Shown piece by piece: positions 55,107 to 64,000 of a stretch of DNA of 64,000 nucleotides; position 1 is the first letter of the stretch, and each line of letters begins with the position of its first letter. Source of the DNA: Halorhabdus sp. BNX81. Its GTDB lineage: Archaea > Halobacteriota > Halobacteria > Halobacteriales > Haloarculaceae. The notes under the pieces were generated by a model. That model made no database searches and was not told the origin of the DNA. It worked only from the letters and a program-made list of their open reading frames with translations. The stretch is from the NCBI RefSeq assembly GCF_029229925.1, contig NZ_CP107254.1, forward strand, positions 1,178,001 through 1,242,000. Reading direction: 5' to 3'. A program made the position numbers and the translations under genes.

Positions 55107-56015
55107 ATGGACGTGTTGCAGCGCTACGAGTCGCTCGTCGAGGACTGGTCCGCGTTCCGTGCTGCCTGTCGCCGCCCGCTCCCGTCGGTCGTCCGCGTGA
55201 ATACGCTCAAGACGACCGTCGAACGGGCGAAAGAAGCTCTCCAGGCCGAGGGGATTGCCTACGAGGAGGTCAAGTGGCACGACGGGATCCTCCAGTTGCC
55301 CGACGCCAGTCCCGGATCGAACTGGCCGTATGTCCAGGGGTGGCTCCACGGTCAGGAGGAAGTCTCGGCACTGCCGCCGGTCGTGCTCGAACCCGACCCG
55401 GGTGATCGCGTCTGGGACGCCACGGCCGCGCCGGGCAGCAAGACGACCCAACTCGCTGCGCTGATGGACGACGAGGGTCAAATCGTGGCGACCGACAACA
55501 ATCTCGGCCGACTCTCGGCACTCCGCTCGAACGCCGAACGCCTCGGGGTCACCAACCTCGCGGTCACCAACGAGGACGCCCGTAACCACTCGCTGAAACC
55601 GTTCGACGGCGAGCACTACGACCACGCACTCGTCGACGCACCCTGTTCGTGCGAGGGGACGATCCGGAAGAATCCGGACACTCTCGAGGAGTGGTCGCTC
55701 GATCACGTCACCGGCATCGCCGGCGCTCAAAAGGGGATCCTCCGGCGCGCTATCGAGGTAACTCGGCCCGGCGGGACCGTCGTCTACTCGACGTGTACGT
55801 TCGCCCCCGAAGAGAACGAGGCTGTCCTCGATTTCGCCCTCGAAGAGACGTCAGCCCGGCTCGTCTCGGTCGACCTCCCGCTGGACAGTCGCCCTGGCGT
55901 GACCGACTGGGACGGCGAAACCTTCGATACGAGCGTCGAGAAGGCTCACCGGGTCTATCCCCATCTCAACGACACGGGTGGCTTTTTCGTCGCGAAACTG
56001 GAGGTGCCCGCATGA
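55107..56015 (+). CDS. RsmB/NOP family RNA m5C methyltransferase
   Basis: A 302-residue SAM-dependent enzyme. WDATAAPGSKTTQLAALM binds SAM, VDAPCSCEGTIRKNP holds one catalytic Cys (PCS motif), and VVYSTCTFAPEENEAVL holds the other (TC motif). It methylates cytosine C5 in tRNA or rRNA. Position 55107 gives the family N-terminus; a longer frame to 54996 crosses the promoter of the divergent gene. It overlaps the following gene by 4 nt. Confidence 0.93.
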   Translation: MDVLQRYESLVEDWSAFRAACRRPLPSVVRVNTLKTTVERAKEALQAEGIAYEEVKWHDGILQLPDASPGSNWPYVQGWLHGQEEVSALPPVVLEPDPGDRVWDATAAPGSKTTQLAALMDDEGQIVATDNNLGRLSALRSNAERLGVTNLAVTNEDARNHSLKPFDGEHYDHALVDAPCSCEGTIRKNPDTLEEWSLDHVTGIAGAQKGILRRAIEVTRPGGTVVYSTCTFAPEENEAVLDFALEETSARLVSVDLPLDSRPGVTDWDGETFDTSVEKAHRVYPHLNDTGGFFVAKLEVPA

Positions 56016-56548
56016 CCGACGGGAGCGAATCGAGCGACGTCGAACACGGTGAGAACGACGGTGATCGATTCGACCGGTTGCCGGCGACGGAAGCCGAGCG
56101 GGAAGTCCGAGGGCGACCGACCCGCAGTGACGTTCTCGACTACTGGCAGGATCGCTTCGGCGTCCCGACCGAGACATTCGACGAGCATACGTTCTGGGAG
56201 CGCGGGTCGGGCAAGATCTGGGTCTTCGCCGGCGATCTCCCGTCACCGGTCCACATCGAAGCGCTGGGCATGACGTTTCTCCGGACACGCCAGGAACACT
56301 GGAAGCCGACGCTCGAAGCCGTTCAGCGCTTTGGACATCACGCCGAGACCTGCGTCATTCACCTCTCACGCGAGCAGGCCCGGACGTTCCTTGCGGGCGA
56401 TGATCAGGAGATCGAATGGGACGGCGACTGGGGCTACCTGATCGTGACCCACGACCTTGCCGGCGAGCGCGAACCGCTCGGCGTCGGGCTATATGTCCAC
56501 GGCGAACTCCGGTCGCAGGTTCCCAAGGGCCGGCGACGCGAGTTGTAG
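56012..56548 (+). CDS. PUA-like partner of the m5C methyltransferase
   Basis: A 178-residue protein with an acidic N-terminus (about 35 residues) and a compact C-terminal domain (DYWQDRFGVPTETFDEHTFW, IWVFAGDLPSP, HIEALGMTFLRT, GRRREL). It resembles the C-terminal RNA-binding part often fused to NSUN/RsmF methyltransferases, so the two genes may encode a split enzyme. The overlap with the methyltransferase gene supports this. The family assignment is from memory (DUF7122-like). Confidence 0.7.
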   Translation: MTDGSESSDVEHGENDGDRFDRLPATEAEREVRGRPTRSDVLDYWQDRFGVPTETFDEHTFWERGSGKIWVFAGDLPSPVHIEALGMTFLRTRQEHWKPTLEAVQRFGHHAETCVIHLSREQARTFLAGDDQEIEWDGDWGYLIVTHDLAGEREPLGVGLYVHGELRSQVPKGRRREL

Positions 56549-56551
56549 CTG

Positions 56552-58063
56552 TCACTCGGATTGCCGCTTGCGGATCACGCCGCCACCCAACCCCTCCCAT
56601 TCGACGCGATAGCCTAGCCGGGAGAGCGCGGCGCTGGCGTCGTCGATTCCGTACTCGTCGAGGACTTCCTCGGCCTCGGCAAGCGTCATCCCGGGTTCGA
56701 TCCGCTGAGCCAGATCAGCAAGAACCGATGGCCGGACCAGCGTCCGGCCGACCCGCTCGTGGGCGGGAAAGTCGACCGTCTCGACGGCGTCCTCGCTTAC
56801 CCCGTGAGTCTCGGCCAGTTCTGCGAGCGTGAGCACGTCGGCCTCGGGTTCGAGTTCCGCCGGCAGGTCGGCCGCATTTGCGGCGACGAGGTCGGCCTCG
56901 TAGCGCCGGAGTGCGTCCCGGATGTCCTTCACCCGGACCGAACCTGTGTAAGAGATCGCCCGGTGATCACGCGCCTCGATCGCCTCGCCGACGCCGAGAC
57001 TCTCGTCGTAGGCGACGAGCAATTCGACGCCCTCGATCGCGTCGAACTGAGCAAGCTTCTTCTCGACGTATTCCGGCGTCCAAAAGCCCATGATCTCGAA
57101 GAACACCCGAAAGTCGCCGTGGCGGTACTCGAACGCGAAGTCCGGGATGGCGACGCTCGCGCCGGCTTCGAGGGGTTCGGGTTCGCGGACCAGTTCCCAC
57201 GGCAGATCGAGCGACGCGAAGCGGGTCGCGAAGTCGGCCTCGACGTCGCTGTCGTAGGTCGGCTCGACGACCGGCTCGACGTCGGGGACCGAGACGTCGG
57301 CGTCGGTGAGCGTCATCGTTCGCTCGCGACCGTCGTCGTCGATCGTCGCCTCGAGTCGCCACTCCGCAGTTTTGGCCACGCTCCGCAGGAGTCGGGCGAA
57401 CTGAGTGCCGTACCGTCGTGTCGACTCGAACAAGGCGTCGGGCCCTGTCACGTGGAGCTCTCGCGTCCCGTCGCCCGTCCGTTCGACCTCGTAGAGAAGT
57501 CCGAAGCGTTTGACAGCGCTGACAAGCGCCGTCGGATCCGACGAGCGGATCCGGACTGCCGTCGCGTCGAACAGCGCCGTCCCCGCCAGCGAGAGATTGT
57601 ACTGTTCGAGCAGCGCTGTCGGCGTCCATCCCCGGTCGATTGCTGCGAGAATCTGCCGCGCCTCGAGATCGGCGTACAGCGACGACGCGACGGCGTCGCG
57701 GTCGCTTCCGAGTCGATCGGCGGCCTGCCTGAGTGCCTGCTCGCGTTCGTCCTCGGTGACCACACCGACCGATTCGGCCGCCTCGAAGGTCGCCCGGCGT
57801 GCCCGCGCTGGCGGGAGGGGTGCTCGCGTCTCGAAGGTGGCGTCGCGCTCGAGGAGTTTGGCGAACCCGCGGACGAGTTTGAAGTCGTCGCTATCACGCT
57901 CTAGGTCGGTCAACGCCGCGGTGAGTGCCTCGCGGCGCTCGCCGACGTGGCCCTGAAAGACGCCGATCACCCGCGCTGCGAGGTCCCGGTGCTCTTCGTC
58001 GACAAACTGTGGCTGGTAGCCGCCGCCAGCCCGGGAGACGCGCAGCAGGTCCTTGCTCAGCAC
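56552..58063 (-). CDS. Bax1-like DUF790 nuclease, XPB partner
   Basis: A 503-residue protein of the DUF790 family. Features are LSKDLLRVSRAGGGYQPQFV at the start, VPDVEPVVEPTYDSDVEADF, and a nuclease-like core VAIPDFAFEYRHGDFRVFFE with PEYVEKKLAQFD. In archaea, Bax1 binds XPB and cuts repair bubbles. GTG 58063 is preferred; the frame to 58111 adds unmatched residues. It sits 57 nt after the XPB gene on the same strand. Confidence 0.87.
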   Translation of the reverse strand: MLSKDLLRVSRAGGGYQPQFVDEEHRDLAARVIGVFQGHVGERREALTAALTDLERDSDDFKLVRGFAKLLERDATFETRAPLPPARARRATFEAAESVGVVTEDEREQALRQAADRLGSDRDAVASSLYADLEARQILAAIDRGWTPTALLEQYNLSLAGTALFDATAVRIRSSDPTALVSAVKRFGLLYEVERTGDGTRELHVTGPDALFESTRRYGTQFARLLRSVAKTAEWRLEATIDDDGRERTMTLTDADVSVPDVEPVVEPTYDSDVEADFATRFASLDLPWELVREPEPLEAGASVAIPDFAFEYRHGDFRVFFEIMGFWTPEYVEKKLAQFDAIEGVELLVAYDESLGVGEAIEARDHRAISYTGSVRVKDIRDALRRYEADLVAANAADLPAELEPEADVLTLAELAETHGVSEDAVETVDFPAHERVGRTLVRPSVLADLAQRIEPGMTLAEAEEVLDEYGIDDASAALSRLGYRVEWEGLGGGVIRKRQSE

Positions 58064-58120
58064 AGGGATAACTCGGTCGGTGGGAGACGAAAAGCCACCG
58101 GTGGATCGCACTGACTGCGC

Positions 58121-59470
58121 CTATCGTCGCCGACTCGCGACGCGCTCCTCGGTGGTGTCGGCACAGACAACCTCGTACAGGAGCGCGCGGCCGCCGTCCT
58201 CGCTCGGCCGAAGAATTCGGCCCAGCCGCTGGGTGAACTCCCGCTGGCTGCCGCTGCCAGCAAGCAGAATCGCCACGTTCGCGTCGGGAACGTCGATCCC
58301 CTCGTCGAGGACGTTCGCCGTGATCACCGTCGAGTAGACCCCAGTCCGGAAGCCTCGCAGGATTTCCGTGCGTTCGTCGGTCGCCGTCTCGTGGGTGATC
58401 GCCGGCCGGAGGAACCGCTCGGAGAGGCGATAGACGAAGTCCGTCGAGGCGGTGAACACGAGCACCCGGTCGTCTGCGTGGCGCTCGAGCAGTTCCGCGA
58501 GGACGTCGACCTTGCGCTCGGCCGTCCGGACGATCGAGCGGGCCCGCTCCTTGGCGAGCAGGGCTTCCCGGGCCGCCGGGTCCGTCCCCGACCGGATGAC
58601 GAGTTGCTGGTAGTCCGCGCCGCTGTGCATGTCGATGTTCGAGCGGGCGAGGTAGTCAGTGAAGGTTTCCTGATCGCGTTCGTAGGCGGCCCGCTCGTCC
58701 TCGGTGAGCGGGACTTCGAGGCGTTTGATATCGTACGGTGCGAGGTGCTCGCCGGCCAGCTCATCAGGATCGAGGCGATAGACGACATTGCCGATCAACT
58801 CGGCGACGGCCTCGTGGGCACCGTCCGGGCGCTCGAAGGTCGCCGTCAGTCCCATTCGTGCGGGCGCAGCGAGCAGTCTGGCAATATCGCGGTATCCCTG
58901 GCCACCGAGGTGATGCACCTCGTCGAAGATGACGAGGCCGAAGCGATCGCCGATTTCGTCGGCCCGGAGATACGCCGAGTCGTAGGTGGCGACGGTCAGG
59001 GGTTCGAGTCGCTGCTCACCACCGCCGAGTTGTCCGATCGGGACGTCGAACTCCCGCTGTAGCTCCCCGCGCCATTGCTCCAGCAGGTCGATCGTCGGGA
59101 CGACTACGAGCGTGGGCGTCCCCAGCGCTTCGATCGCGGCGATGCCGATGACGGTCTTCCCGCTTCCGGTTGGGAGTTCGAGGACACCACGGCCGTCGGC
59201 CTCGCGCCAGGCCGCGAGGGCTTCCCGCTGGTAAGACCTGAGCTCGTAGGTCGAATCGAGGTCGAGCGTGGGGCGGTCGAGGACCTCGTCGTCGACTGTC
59301 GCGCCCGTCGCCTCGATGGCGTCACGGACCGCCGAATATCGATAGCCGGGTGCTCGCCAGGTCTTCGAGCGCTCGTCGGACTCGACGTCTGGAAGGGATT
59401 TGGCTGCCTCCGCATCCAGTCCCTCGATACGGATGGTCCCGTCTTCGTACGCCAGGGTGACCTGAGCCAC
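58121..59470 (-). CDS. XPB/Rad25-type DNA helicase
   Basis: A 449-residue superfamily 2 helicase. Walker A LPTGSGKTVIGIAA, DEVH box VIFDEVHHLGG, motif III GLTATFERPDG, motif V VITANVLDEGIDVPDA and motif VI QRLGRILRP are present. Archaeal XPB acts in nucleotide excision repair with Bax1, encoded next door. GTG 59470 is 28 nt downstream of CCTTTAGG (minus strand, 59494-59501), fitting leaderless transcription. Confidence 0.93.
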   Translation of the reverse strand: MAQVTLAYEDGTIRIEGLDAEAAKSLPDVESDERSKTWRAPGYRYSAVRDAIEATGATVDDEVLDRPTLDLDSTYELRSYQREALAAWREADGRGVLELPTGSGKTVIGIAAIEALGTPTLVVVPTIDLLEQWRGELQREFDVPIGQLGGGEQRLEPLTVATYDSAYLRADEIGDRFGLVIFDEVHHLGGQGYRDIARLLAAPARMGLTATFERPDGAHEAVAELIGNVVYRLDPDELAGEHLAPYDIKRLEVPLTEDERAAYERDQETFTDYLARSNIDMHSGADYQQLVIRSGTDPAAREALLAKERARSIVRTAERKVDVLAELLERHADDRVLVFTASTDFVYRLSERFLRPAITHETATDERTEILRGFRTGVYSTVITANVLDEGIDVPDANVAILLAGSGSQREFTQRLGRILRPSEDGGRALLYEVVCADTTEERVASRRR

Positions 59471-59550
59471 GACTCGTGGTCAGCCCGCGCTGGCCTAAAG
59501 GGTATGCCTGGAGTGAGGAGTTCCGACCCCGTCTCTCGGCTTTCTCAACC

Positions 59551-59558
59551 CTTTTATC
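59551..59558 (+). promoter_or_regulatory. TATA box of grpE
   Basis: CTTTTATC lies 27 nt before ATG 59581 and fits a leaderless transcript. Confidence 0.6.
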
Positions 59559-59580
59559 CACGAACCAGCATCTATGAGAT

Positions 59581-60273
59581 ATGACTGAGACCGAGCAGGA
59601 CGGCGATTCAGCCGTGACGGCGGACGGTTCGGAGGGCAAGGAAGCGACCGACGAGCAGATCGCCGCTCTCCGCGAGGAGCAACTCGAAACGGTCCGGGAG
59701 ACCGACGCCGAGGAACTCGCCGACGAACTCGCAGCGCAGCGACTCGAAATCGAACAACTCGAGGCAGCACTCGCCGATCTCGAAGCGACGGTCGAGCAAA
59801 AAGACGAGGAGATAGAGGACCTGACGAGCCGACTCAAGCGCAAGCAGGCTGACTTCCAGAACTACAAGAAACGGATGAAAGAGAAGCGCGAGGACGAGAA
59901 ACAACGGGCCACCGAGGATCTCGTCGAGCGACTGCTCGATGTCCGAGACAATCTGCAGCGAGCGCTCGATCAGGACGACGTCGCTGATCTCCGGGACGGC
60001 GTGGAGTCGACGCTCCGACAGTTCGAGACCGAACTCGATCGCGAGAACGTCGAGCCGATCGAACCCGAGCCCGGCGACGAGGTCGATCCCGAGCGCCACG
60101 AGGTACTGGTGCGGATGGACAGTTCACAGCCGGAGGGGACGATCGCCGAGGTTCACCGCGCAGGCTACGAGATGGCAGGGAAAGTGATCCGGACGGCACA
60201 GGTTGCTGTCAGTGACGGGGCATCCGCTGTCGCGGACGCCATGACGGATGAGACCGAATCGAACGGGAACTGA
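59581..60273 (+). CDS. grpE: nucleotide exchange factor GrpE
   Basis: A 230-residue co-chaperone. A long coiled coil (LEIEQLEAALADLEATVEQK) precedes the conserved GrpE core: YKKRMKEKREDEKQRATEDL, LLDVRDNLQRALDQD, and GTIAEVHRAGYEMAGKVIRT. It drives ADP release from DnaK, whose gene follows 159 nt downstream. No heat-shock operator is recognisable. Confidence 0.93.
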   Translation: MTETEQDGDSAVTADGSEGKEATDEQIAALREEQLETVRETDAEELADELAAQRLEIEQLEAALADLEATVEQKDEEIEDLTSRLKRKQADFQNYKKRMKEKREDEKQRATEDLVERLLDVRDNLQRALDQDDVADLRDGVESTLRQFETELDRENVEPIEPEPGDEVDPERHEVLVRMDSSQPEGTIAEVHRAGYEMAGKVIRTAQVAVSDGASAVADAMTDETESNGN

Positions 60274-60399
60274 CTGCCGCCGGAGACCTGTTGATCACTA
60301 CTTCAATATAAAGCCCTCGACTGCGTCCATTATCCGACAGCAAAACCGCAGGACGTAACGCGATCCGTCTGAGCCGTTCGTTCGCGCTATCTAGTAATG

Positions 60400-60406
60400 T
60401 TTAACC
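60400..60406 (+). promoter_or_regulatory. TATA box of dnaK
   Basis: TTTAACC lies about 30 nt before ATG 60433, so dnaK can be transcribed separately from grpE. Confidence 0.55.
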
Positions 60407-60432
60407 GGGACAAGCCGGTACGTAGACACAAC

Positions 60433-62367
60433 ATGGCGAGCAACAAGATTCTCGGTATCGACCTTGGAACGACCAACTCGGCGTTCGCGGTCATGGAGGG
60501 TGGCGACCCGGAGATCATCGTCAACAGCGAGGGCGAACGAACCACGCCCTCGGTCGTGGCGTTCGACGACGGCGAGCAACTCGTCGGCAAGCCGGCGAAA
60601 AACCAGGCCGTCAAGAACCCTGACGAGACGATTCAGTCGATCAAACGCCACATGGGCGAGGAGGACTACACCGTTTCCCTCGACGGCGAGGAGTACACGC
60701 CCGAGCAGGTCTCGGCGATGATCCTCCAGAAGATCAAACGCGACGCCGAGGAGTATCTGGGCGACGAGATCGAAAAGGCCGTCATCACGGTGCCGGCGTA
60801 CTTCAACGACCGCCAGCGCCAGGCCACGAAGGACGCCGGCGAGATCGCCGGCTTCGAAGTCGAGCGCATCGTCAACGAGCCGACGGCGGCCTCGATGGCC
60901 TACGGCCTCGACGACGAGTCAGACCAGACGGTCCTCGTCTACGACCTCGGTGGCGGGACGTTCGACGTCTCGATTCTCGACCTCGGTGGCGGCGTCTACG
61001 AAGTCGTCGCAACCAACGGTGACAACGATCTCGGTGGCGACGACTGGGACCGGGCGATCATCGACTGGCTCGCCGAGGACTTCGAAGACGAGCATGGCAT
61101 CGACCTGCGAGAGGATCGCCAGGCGCTCCAGCGGCTGAAAGACGCGGCCGAGGAAGCCAAGGTCGAACTCTCCTCCCGGAAGGAGACCGAGATCAACCTG
61201 CCATTTATCACCTCTACTGACGACGGTCCGGTCCACCTGGAGACGGACATCACCCGCGCGAAGTTCGAGAGCCTGACGAGTGACCTGATCGAGCGCACCG
61301 TCGAGCCGACCGAGCAGGCCCTTGAGGACGCCGACTACTCGAAGTCCGACATCGACGAGGTGCTGCTCGTGGGCGGGTCGACCCGCATGCCCCAGGTTCA
61401 GGAGAAGGTCGAGGAACTCACCGGCCAGGAACCGAAGAAGAACGTCAATCCCGACGAGGCCGTCGCGCTGGGCGCGGCCATCCAGGGTGGCGTCCTCTCG
61501 GGCGACGTCGACGACATCGTCCTGCTCGACGTGACGCCCCTCAGCCTCGGTGTCGAGGTCAAGGGCGGCCTCTTCGAGCGACTCATCGAGAAAAACACGA
61601 CGATCCCGACCGAGGAATCGAAGATCTTCACGACCGCCGCGGCCAATCAGACGTCGGTCCAGATCCGCGTCTTCCAGGGCGAACGCGAGATCGCCGAGGA
61701 GAACGAACTGCTGGGAGCCTTCATGCTCCAGGGCATCCCGCCGGCTCCGGCCGGGACGCCCCAGATCGAGGTCACCTTCTCGATCGACGAGAACGGCATC
61801 GTCAACGTCAGCGCCGAGGACCAGGGCTCGGGTAACTCCGAGGAGATCACCATCGAGGGTGGCGTCGGCCTGAGCGACGAGGAGATCGAGGAGATGCAGC
61901 AGGAAGCCGAGGAACACGCCGAAGAGGACCAGCAGCGCCGCGAGCGTATCGAGGCGCGCAACGAAGCCGAGAGTGCCATCCAACGCGCTGAAACGCTGCT
62001 GGAGGAAAACGAGGATGCCGTCGACGACGACCTCCGTGAGGACATCGAGTCCGAGATCGAGGCCATAGAGGAAGTCCTCGAGGACGACGACGCCACCACG
62101 GAAGACTACGAAGAAGCGACCGAGAGCCTGACCGAAGCCCTCCAGGAGATCGGCAAACAAATGTACGACCAGGCTGGCGCTGAAGGTGCTGCAGGCGCTG
62201 GTGCGGCCGGTGCAGGTGCCGGCGGCATGGGCGGCATGGGCGGTGCCGGTCCCGCAGGCGGTGCCGGTCCCGCCGGTGGGCCGGGCGGCGCTGGCGACGA
62301 AGCCGGCGAGGAGTACGTCGACGCCGACTTCGAAGAGGTCCAAGACGAAGACGACGACGAGGAGTAA
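60433..62367 (+). CDS. dnaK: molecular chaperone DnaK (Hsp70)
   Basis: A 644-residue Hsp70. ATPase motifs are [36 protein letters not shown] and [12 protein letters not shown]. The substrate-binding domain has [17 protein letters not shown]. The C-terminal lid ends in Gly/Ala-rich repeats ([20 protein letters not shown]) and an acidic tail. ATG 60433 is preferred over the earlier in-frame ATG 60397. No dnaJ gene follows within the window. The stop codon lies inside a 16-bp-stem inverted repeat. Confidence 0.96.
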   Translation: MASNKILGIDLGTTNSAFAVMEGGDPEIIVNSEGERTTPSVVAFDDGEQLVGKPAKNQAVKNPDETIQSIKRHMGEEDYTVSLDGEEYTPEQVSAMILQKIKRDAEEYLGDEIEKAVITVPAYFNDRQRQATKDAGEIAGFEVERIVNEPTAASMAYGLDDESDQTVLVYDLGGGTFDVSILDLGGGVYEVVATNGDNDLGGDDWDRAIIDWLAEDFEDEHGIDLREDRQALQRLKDAAEEAKVELSSRKETEINLPFITSTDDGPVHLETDITRAKFESLTSDLIERTVEPTEQALEDADYSKSDIDEVLLVGGSTRMPQVQEKVEELTGQEPKKNVNPDEAVALGAAIQGGVLSGDVDDIVLLDVTPLSLGVEVKGGLFERLIEKNTTIPTEESKIFTTAAANQTSVQIRVFQGEREIAEENELLGAFMLQGIPPAPAGTPQIEVTFSIDENGIVNVSAEDQGSGNSEEITIEGGVGLSDEEIEEMQQEAEEHAEEDQQRRERIEARNEAESAIQRAETLLEENEDAVDDDLREDIESEIEAIEEVLEDDDATTEDYEEATESLTEALQEIGKQMYDQAGAEGAAGAGAAGAGAGGMGGMGGAGPAGGAGPAGGPGGAGDEAGEEYVDADFEEVQDEDDDEE

Positions 62368-62393
62368 CACGAGTCGGGTCGTCTTCGTCTTGG
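62340..62393 (+). repeat. inverted repeat around the dnaK stop codon
   Basis: CCAAGACGAAGACGAC (62340-62355) is the exact reverse complement of GTCGTCTTCGTCTTGG (62378-62393). This gives a 16-bp stem with a 22-nt loop that contains the TAA at 62365-62367. It may end or stabilise the mRNA. Confidence 0.8.
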
Positions 62394-62475
62394 GCTCGCG
62401 AATCTCCGATTCGCGGTGTCTCGAAGTCCAAGCGTAGCGAGGACTTCGATAGACGACGAGGAGTAACACGCGTCG
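62353..62475. repeat. 24-bp direct repeat pair with hairpins between
   Basis: Copy 1 is 62353-62376 and copy 2 is 62452-62475; both read GACGACGAGGAGTAACACG then A/C and GTCG, one mismatch in 24. Between them lie two more palindromes: CGCGAAT/ATTCGCG (62397-62415) and TCGAAGTCC/GGACTTCGA (62421-62449). Confidence 0.8.
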
Positions 62476-62572
62476 ATCTGCCGAGACGGCAGTTCGCCAC
62501 GGCTGTGACTTGTGACGTGATTTCTCACCCCAAACAGTAACCCCCATACGTCCCGGTCGCGAAGGGATTTTC

Positions 62573-63373
62573 ATGACGGATCTACCCGATATCGGACTCG
62601 GAACCTGGCAGAACGAGGATCCCGAGCAGTGTGCCGACAGTGTCGCGACAGCCCTCGAAATGGGGTATCGGCATATCGACACGGCAGAGATATACGGCAA
62701 CGAGGAGGCTGTCGGCGAGGGGCTGGCACGAGCGGACGTCGACCGCGAGGAGGTTTTCCTTGCGACGAAGGTCCACGGTGAGTCGACCAGTCTCAGCTAC
62801 GACGGCGTGATCGAGACGGCCCACAACAGCCTCGACCGACTCGGCGTCGAGGCCGTCGATCTACTGTACGTTCACTGGCCGACTGGCGATTACGATCCCG
62901 AGGAGACCCTGTCGGCGTTCGAGGAACTCCATGAGGAGGGTGTCACCGAGCGTATCGGCGTCTCCAACTTCGAGCCTTCGACCGTCGAGCGTGCACTCGA
63001 CATCCTCGATGCGCCGCTGTTCGCGAATCAGGTCGAGATGCATCCCCTCCTCCAACAGGAGGAACTGCTCGCTCATGCTGAGGAACACGACTATCACCTC
63101 GTCGCGTACTCACCACTTTCCCGGGGCGATGTCTTCGACGTCCCCGAGATCACGGAGATCGCCGAGAAACACGACGTGAGCGAGGCCCAGGTCAGCCTGG
63201 CCTGGGTGCGCGAGAAGGGGGCCTATCCGATCCCGAAGGCTACCAGCGAGACACACATCCGGGACAACTTCGAGAGCCTTGCCCTCGAACTCGACGACGA
63301 AGACGTCGCGGCCATCGACGACATCGATCGCGAAACGCGCCACATCGACTACCAGGCCGCTCCCTGGCATTAG
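62573..63373 (+). CDS. aldo/keto reductase
   Basis: A 266-residue NADPH-dependent TIM-barrel reductase. Motifs are GYRHIDTAEIYGNEEAVGEG (Asp and Tyr of the tetrad), FLATKVHGES (Lys), LYVHWPTGDYDPE (His), IGVSNFEPSTVERAL, and PIPKATSETHIRDNF near the C-terminus, where NADPH is held. It reduces aldehydes or ketones; the substrate is unknown. No strong TATA is seen at the usual distance. Confidence 0.9.
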   Translation: MTDLPDIGLGTWQNEDPEQCADSVATALEMGYRHIDTAEIYGNEEAVGEGLARADVDREEVFLATKVHGESTSLSYDGVIETAHNSLDRLGVEAVDLLYVHWPTGDYDPEETLSAFEELHEEGVTERIGVSNFEPSTVERALDILDAPLFANQVEMHPLLQQEELLAHAEEHDYHLVAYSPLSRGDVFDVPEITEIAEKHDVSEAQVSLAWVREKGAYPIPKATSETHIRDNFESLALELDDEDVAAIDDIDRETRHIDYQAAPWH

Positions 63374-63408
63374 TCTTGGTCGGTGGTTCTCCCCTGGAAT
63401 ATTCATAA

Positions 63409-63416
63409 ACTTAAGG
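63409..63416 (+). promoter_or_regulatory. TATA box of the PhoU-type gene
   Basis: ACTTAAGG is centred 27 nt before ATG 63440 and fits leaderless initiation. Confidence 0.6.
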
Positions 63417-63439
63417 TAGCGAGCCATCCTAGGACACAT

Positions 63440-64000
63440 ATGGATACGAGAAAGGTCCAGCAACTCGGACCCTCGACGCTCGCGATGACGCTGCCGGCGG
63501 AGTGGACGACGGAGACAGATGTCGAGAAGGGTGACGAGATTTCCATCCGGATCGGTGACAAAGGGACGTTGACTGTACTCCCCGAGTCCGTCCAGTCCGG
63601 GGACACCGAAGCGACGATCTACGTTTCCGAACTTGACGCCGACGCCGTCGAACGGGCGATCGTCGCCCAGTACGTCCTCGGTCGACAGGTGATCCATGTC
63701 GAAGCCGAAGGGTCGGACACACTCGATAGCTCCCACATCAACGCGGTCTACAACGCCGAGACCCAACTGATGGGGCTGGGCGTGATCGAGGAGACGCCCG
63801 AACGCATCACCGTCCGGTGTTCGGTCGATCCCGGCGACTTCACTCTCAACAATTTGCTCGAACGTCTCGAGAGCACCGGCAGTACGATGCGAAACGAGGC
63901 GATCCGGGCACTCGCACACGGGAATCCGGACCTGGCCCAGCGGGCCTTGAACCGGGAGCGACAGGCCAACAAGATCTTCGTGTTGCTCCTCAGACTCATC
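63440..64000 (+). CDS. AbrB/PhoU-type phosphate regulator (partial)
   Basis: The first 187 codons of a gene cut by the window end. An N-terminal SpoVT/AbrB-like domain (KVQQLGPSTLAMTLPAEWT, VEKGDEISIRIG) precedes a PhoU-like helical region (NNLLERLESTGSTMRNEAIR and RALNRERQANKIF). Haloarchaeal proteins with this order are annotated as phosphate uptake regulators. No pst genes are visible here; they could lie beyond the window. Confidence 0.85.
   Translation, partial: MDTRKVQQLGPSTLAMTLPAEWTTETDVEKGDEISIRIGDKGTLTVLPESVQSGDTEATIYVSELDADAVERAIVAQYVLGRQVIHVEAEGSDTLDSSHINAVYNAETQLMGLGVIEETPERITVRCSVDPGDFTLNNLLERLESTGSTMRNEAIRALAHGNPDLAQRALNRERQANKIFVLLLRLI

Noticed and set aside
60274-60432. A heat-shock operator between grpE and dnaK.
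   Set aside because: I see an A/T-rich stretch and a TATA box but no repeat that could be called an operator.
60919-62700. A 593-codon minus-strand frame opposite dnaK.
   Set aside because: The reading is the antisense of the DnaK gene; it has no domain pattern and dnaK is unambiguous.

Overview
This 64 kb window is a chromosomal segment of a halophilic archaeon (class Halobacteria). The base composition is GC-rich, the proteins are strongly acidic, and twin-arginine signal peptides dominate the secreted proteins. TATA-like boxes repeatedly sit about 26-30 nt before start codons, which fits leaderless transcripts. The gene set is archaeal/haloarchaeal: PAN, family B DNA polymerase, Rad50-Mre11, XPB with a Bax1-type DUF790 partner, MBF1, and a HalX response regulator. 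Two chitinases and a large pectate lyase suggest a polysaccharide degrader such as Halorhabdus; the genus is an inference.

Layout. 0-7 kb: menE, then a minus-strand ThiB-ThiP-ThiQ-type thiamine ABC transporter followed by a HypE-like AIR-synthase protein, with a divergent winged-helix gene. 7-10 kb: a small membrane protein, a cold-shock protein, and a tRNA-Gln gene whose 3' end is duplicated downstream in a scarred stretch, then a ferritin-like/DtxR iron pair. 10.5-14.2 kb: two adjacent Tat-exported GH18 chitinases with chitin-binding and PKD modules. 14.5-18 kb: sufC-sufB-sufD. 18-27 kb: polB, three small haloarchaeal genes, rad50-mre11, a small HTH protein and PAN. 28-31.5 kb: hisC, an AK6/Fap7-like kinase and a CDP-alcohol phosphatidyltransferase, then small exported or membrane proteins. 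31.6-36 kb: LUD-type lactate utilisation genes, MBF1, a HalX response regulator and tpiA. 37-41 kb: a 1011-residue pectate lyase with a 300-residue tandem duplication, and a patatin. 41.7-47.7 kb: two bacterial-PH-domain membrane proteins, a potassium-channel/TrkA fusion and an ABC exporter pair. 47.8-56.5 kb: a lipoprotein, a PfpI/DJ-1 protein, a zinc-ribbon protein, an oxidoreductase, a polymer-forming membrane protein, GNAT, HD, LysE and PAC2 proteins, and an RNA m5C methyltransferase with a partner gene. 56.5-64 kb: the Bax1/XPB repair pair, grpE-dnaK, an aldo-keto reductase, and a PhoU-type regulator cut by the window end.

Functional groupings: iron supply and Fe-S assembly (DtxR/ferritin-like, Suf, LUD Fe-S proteins), DNA repair (Rad50-Mre11, XPB-Bax1, PolB), proteostasis (PAN, PAC2, GrpE-DnaK, PfpI), and extracellular polymer degradation (two chitinases, one pectate lyase). 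I found no integrase, transposase, CRISPR array or complete novel defence system. The least ordinary signals are the tRNA-Gln 3'-end scars, a hairpin-rich 99-bp repeat unit at the dnaK stop codon, two short upstream ORFs placed for leaderless initiation, and the duplicated modules of the pectate lyase and chitinases.
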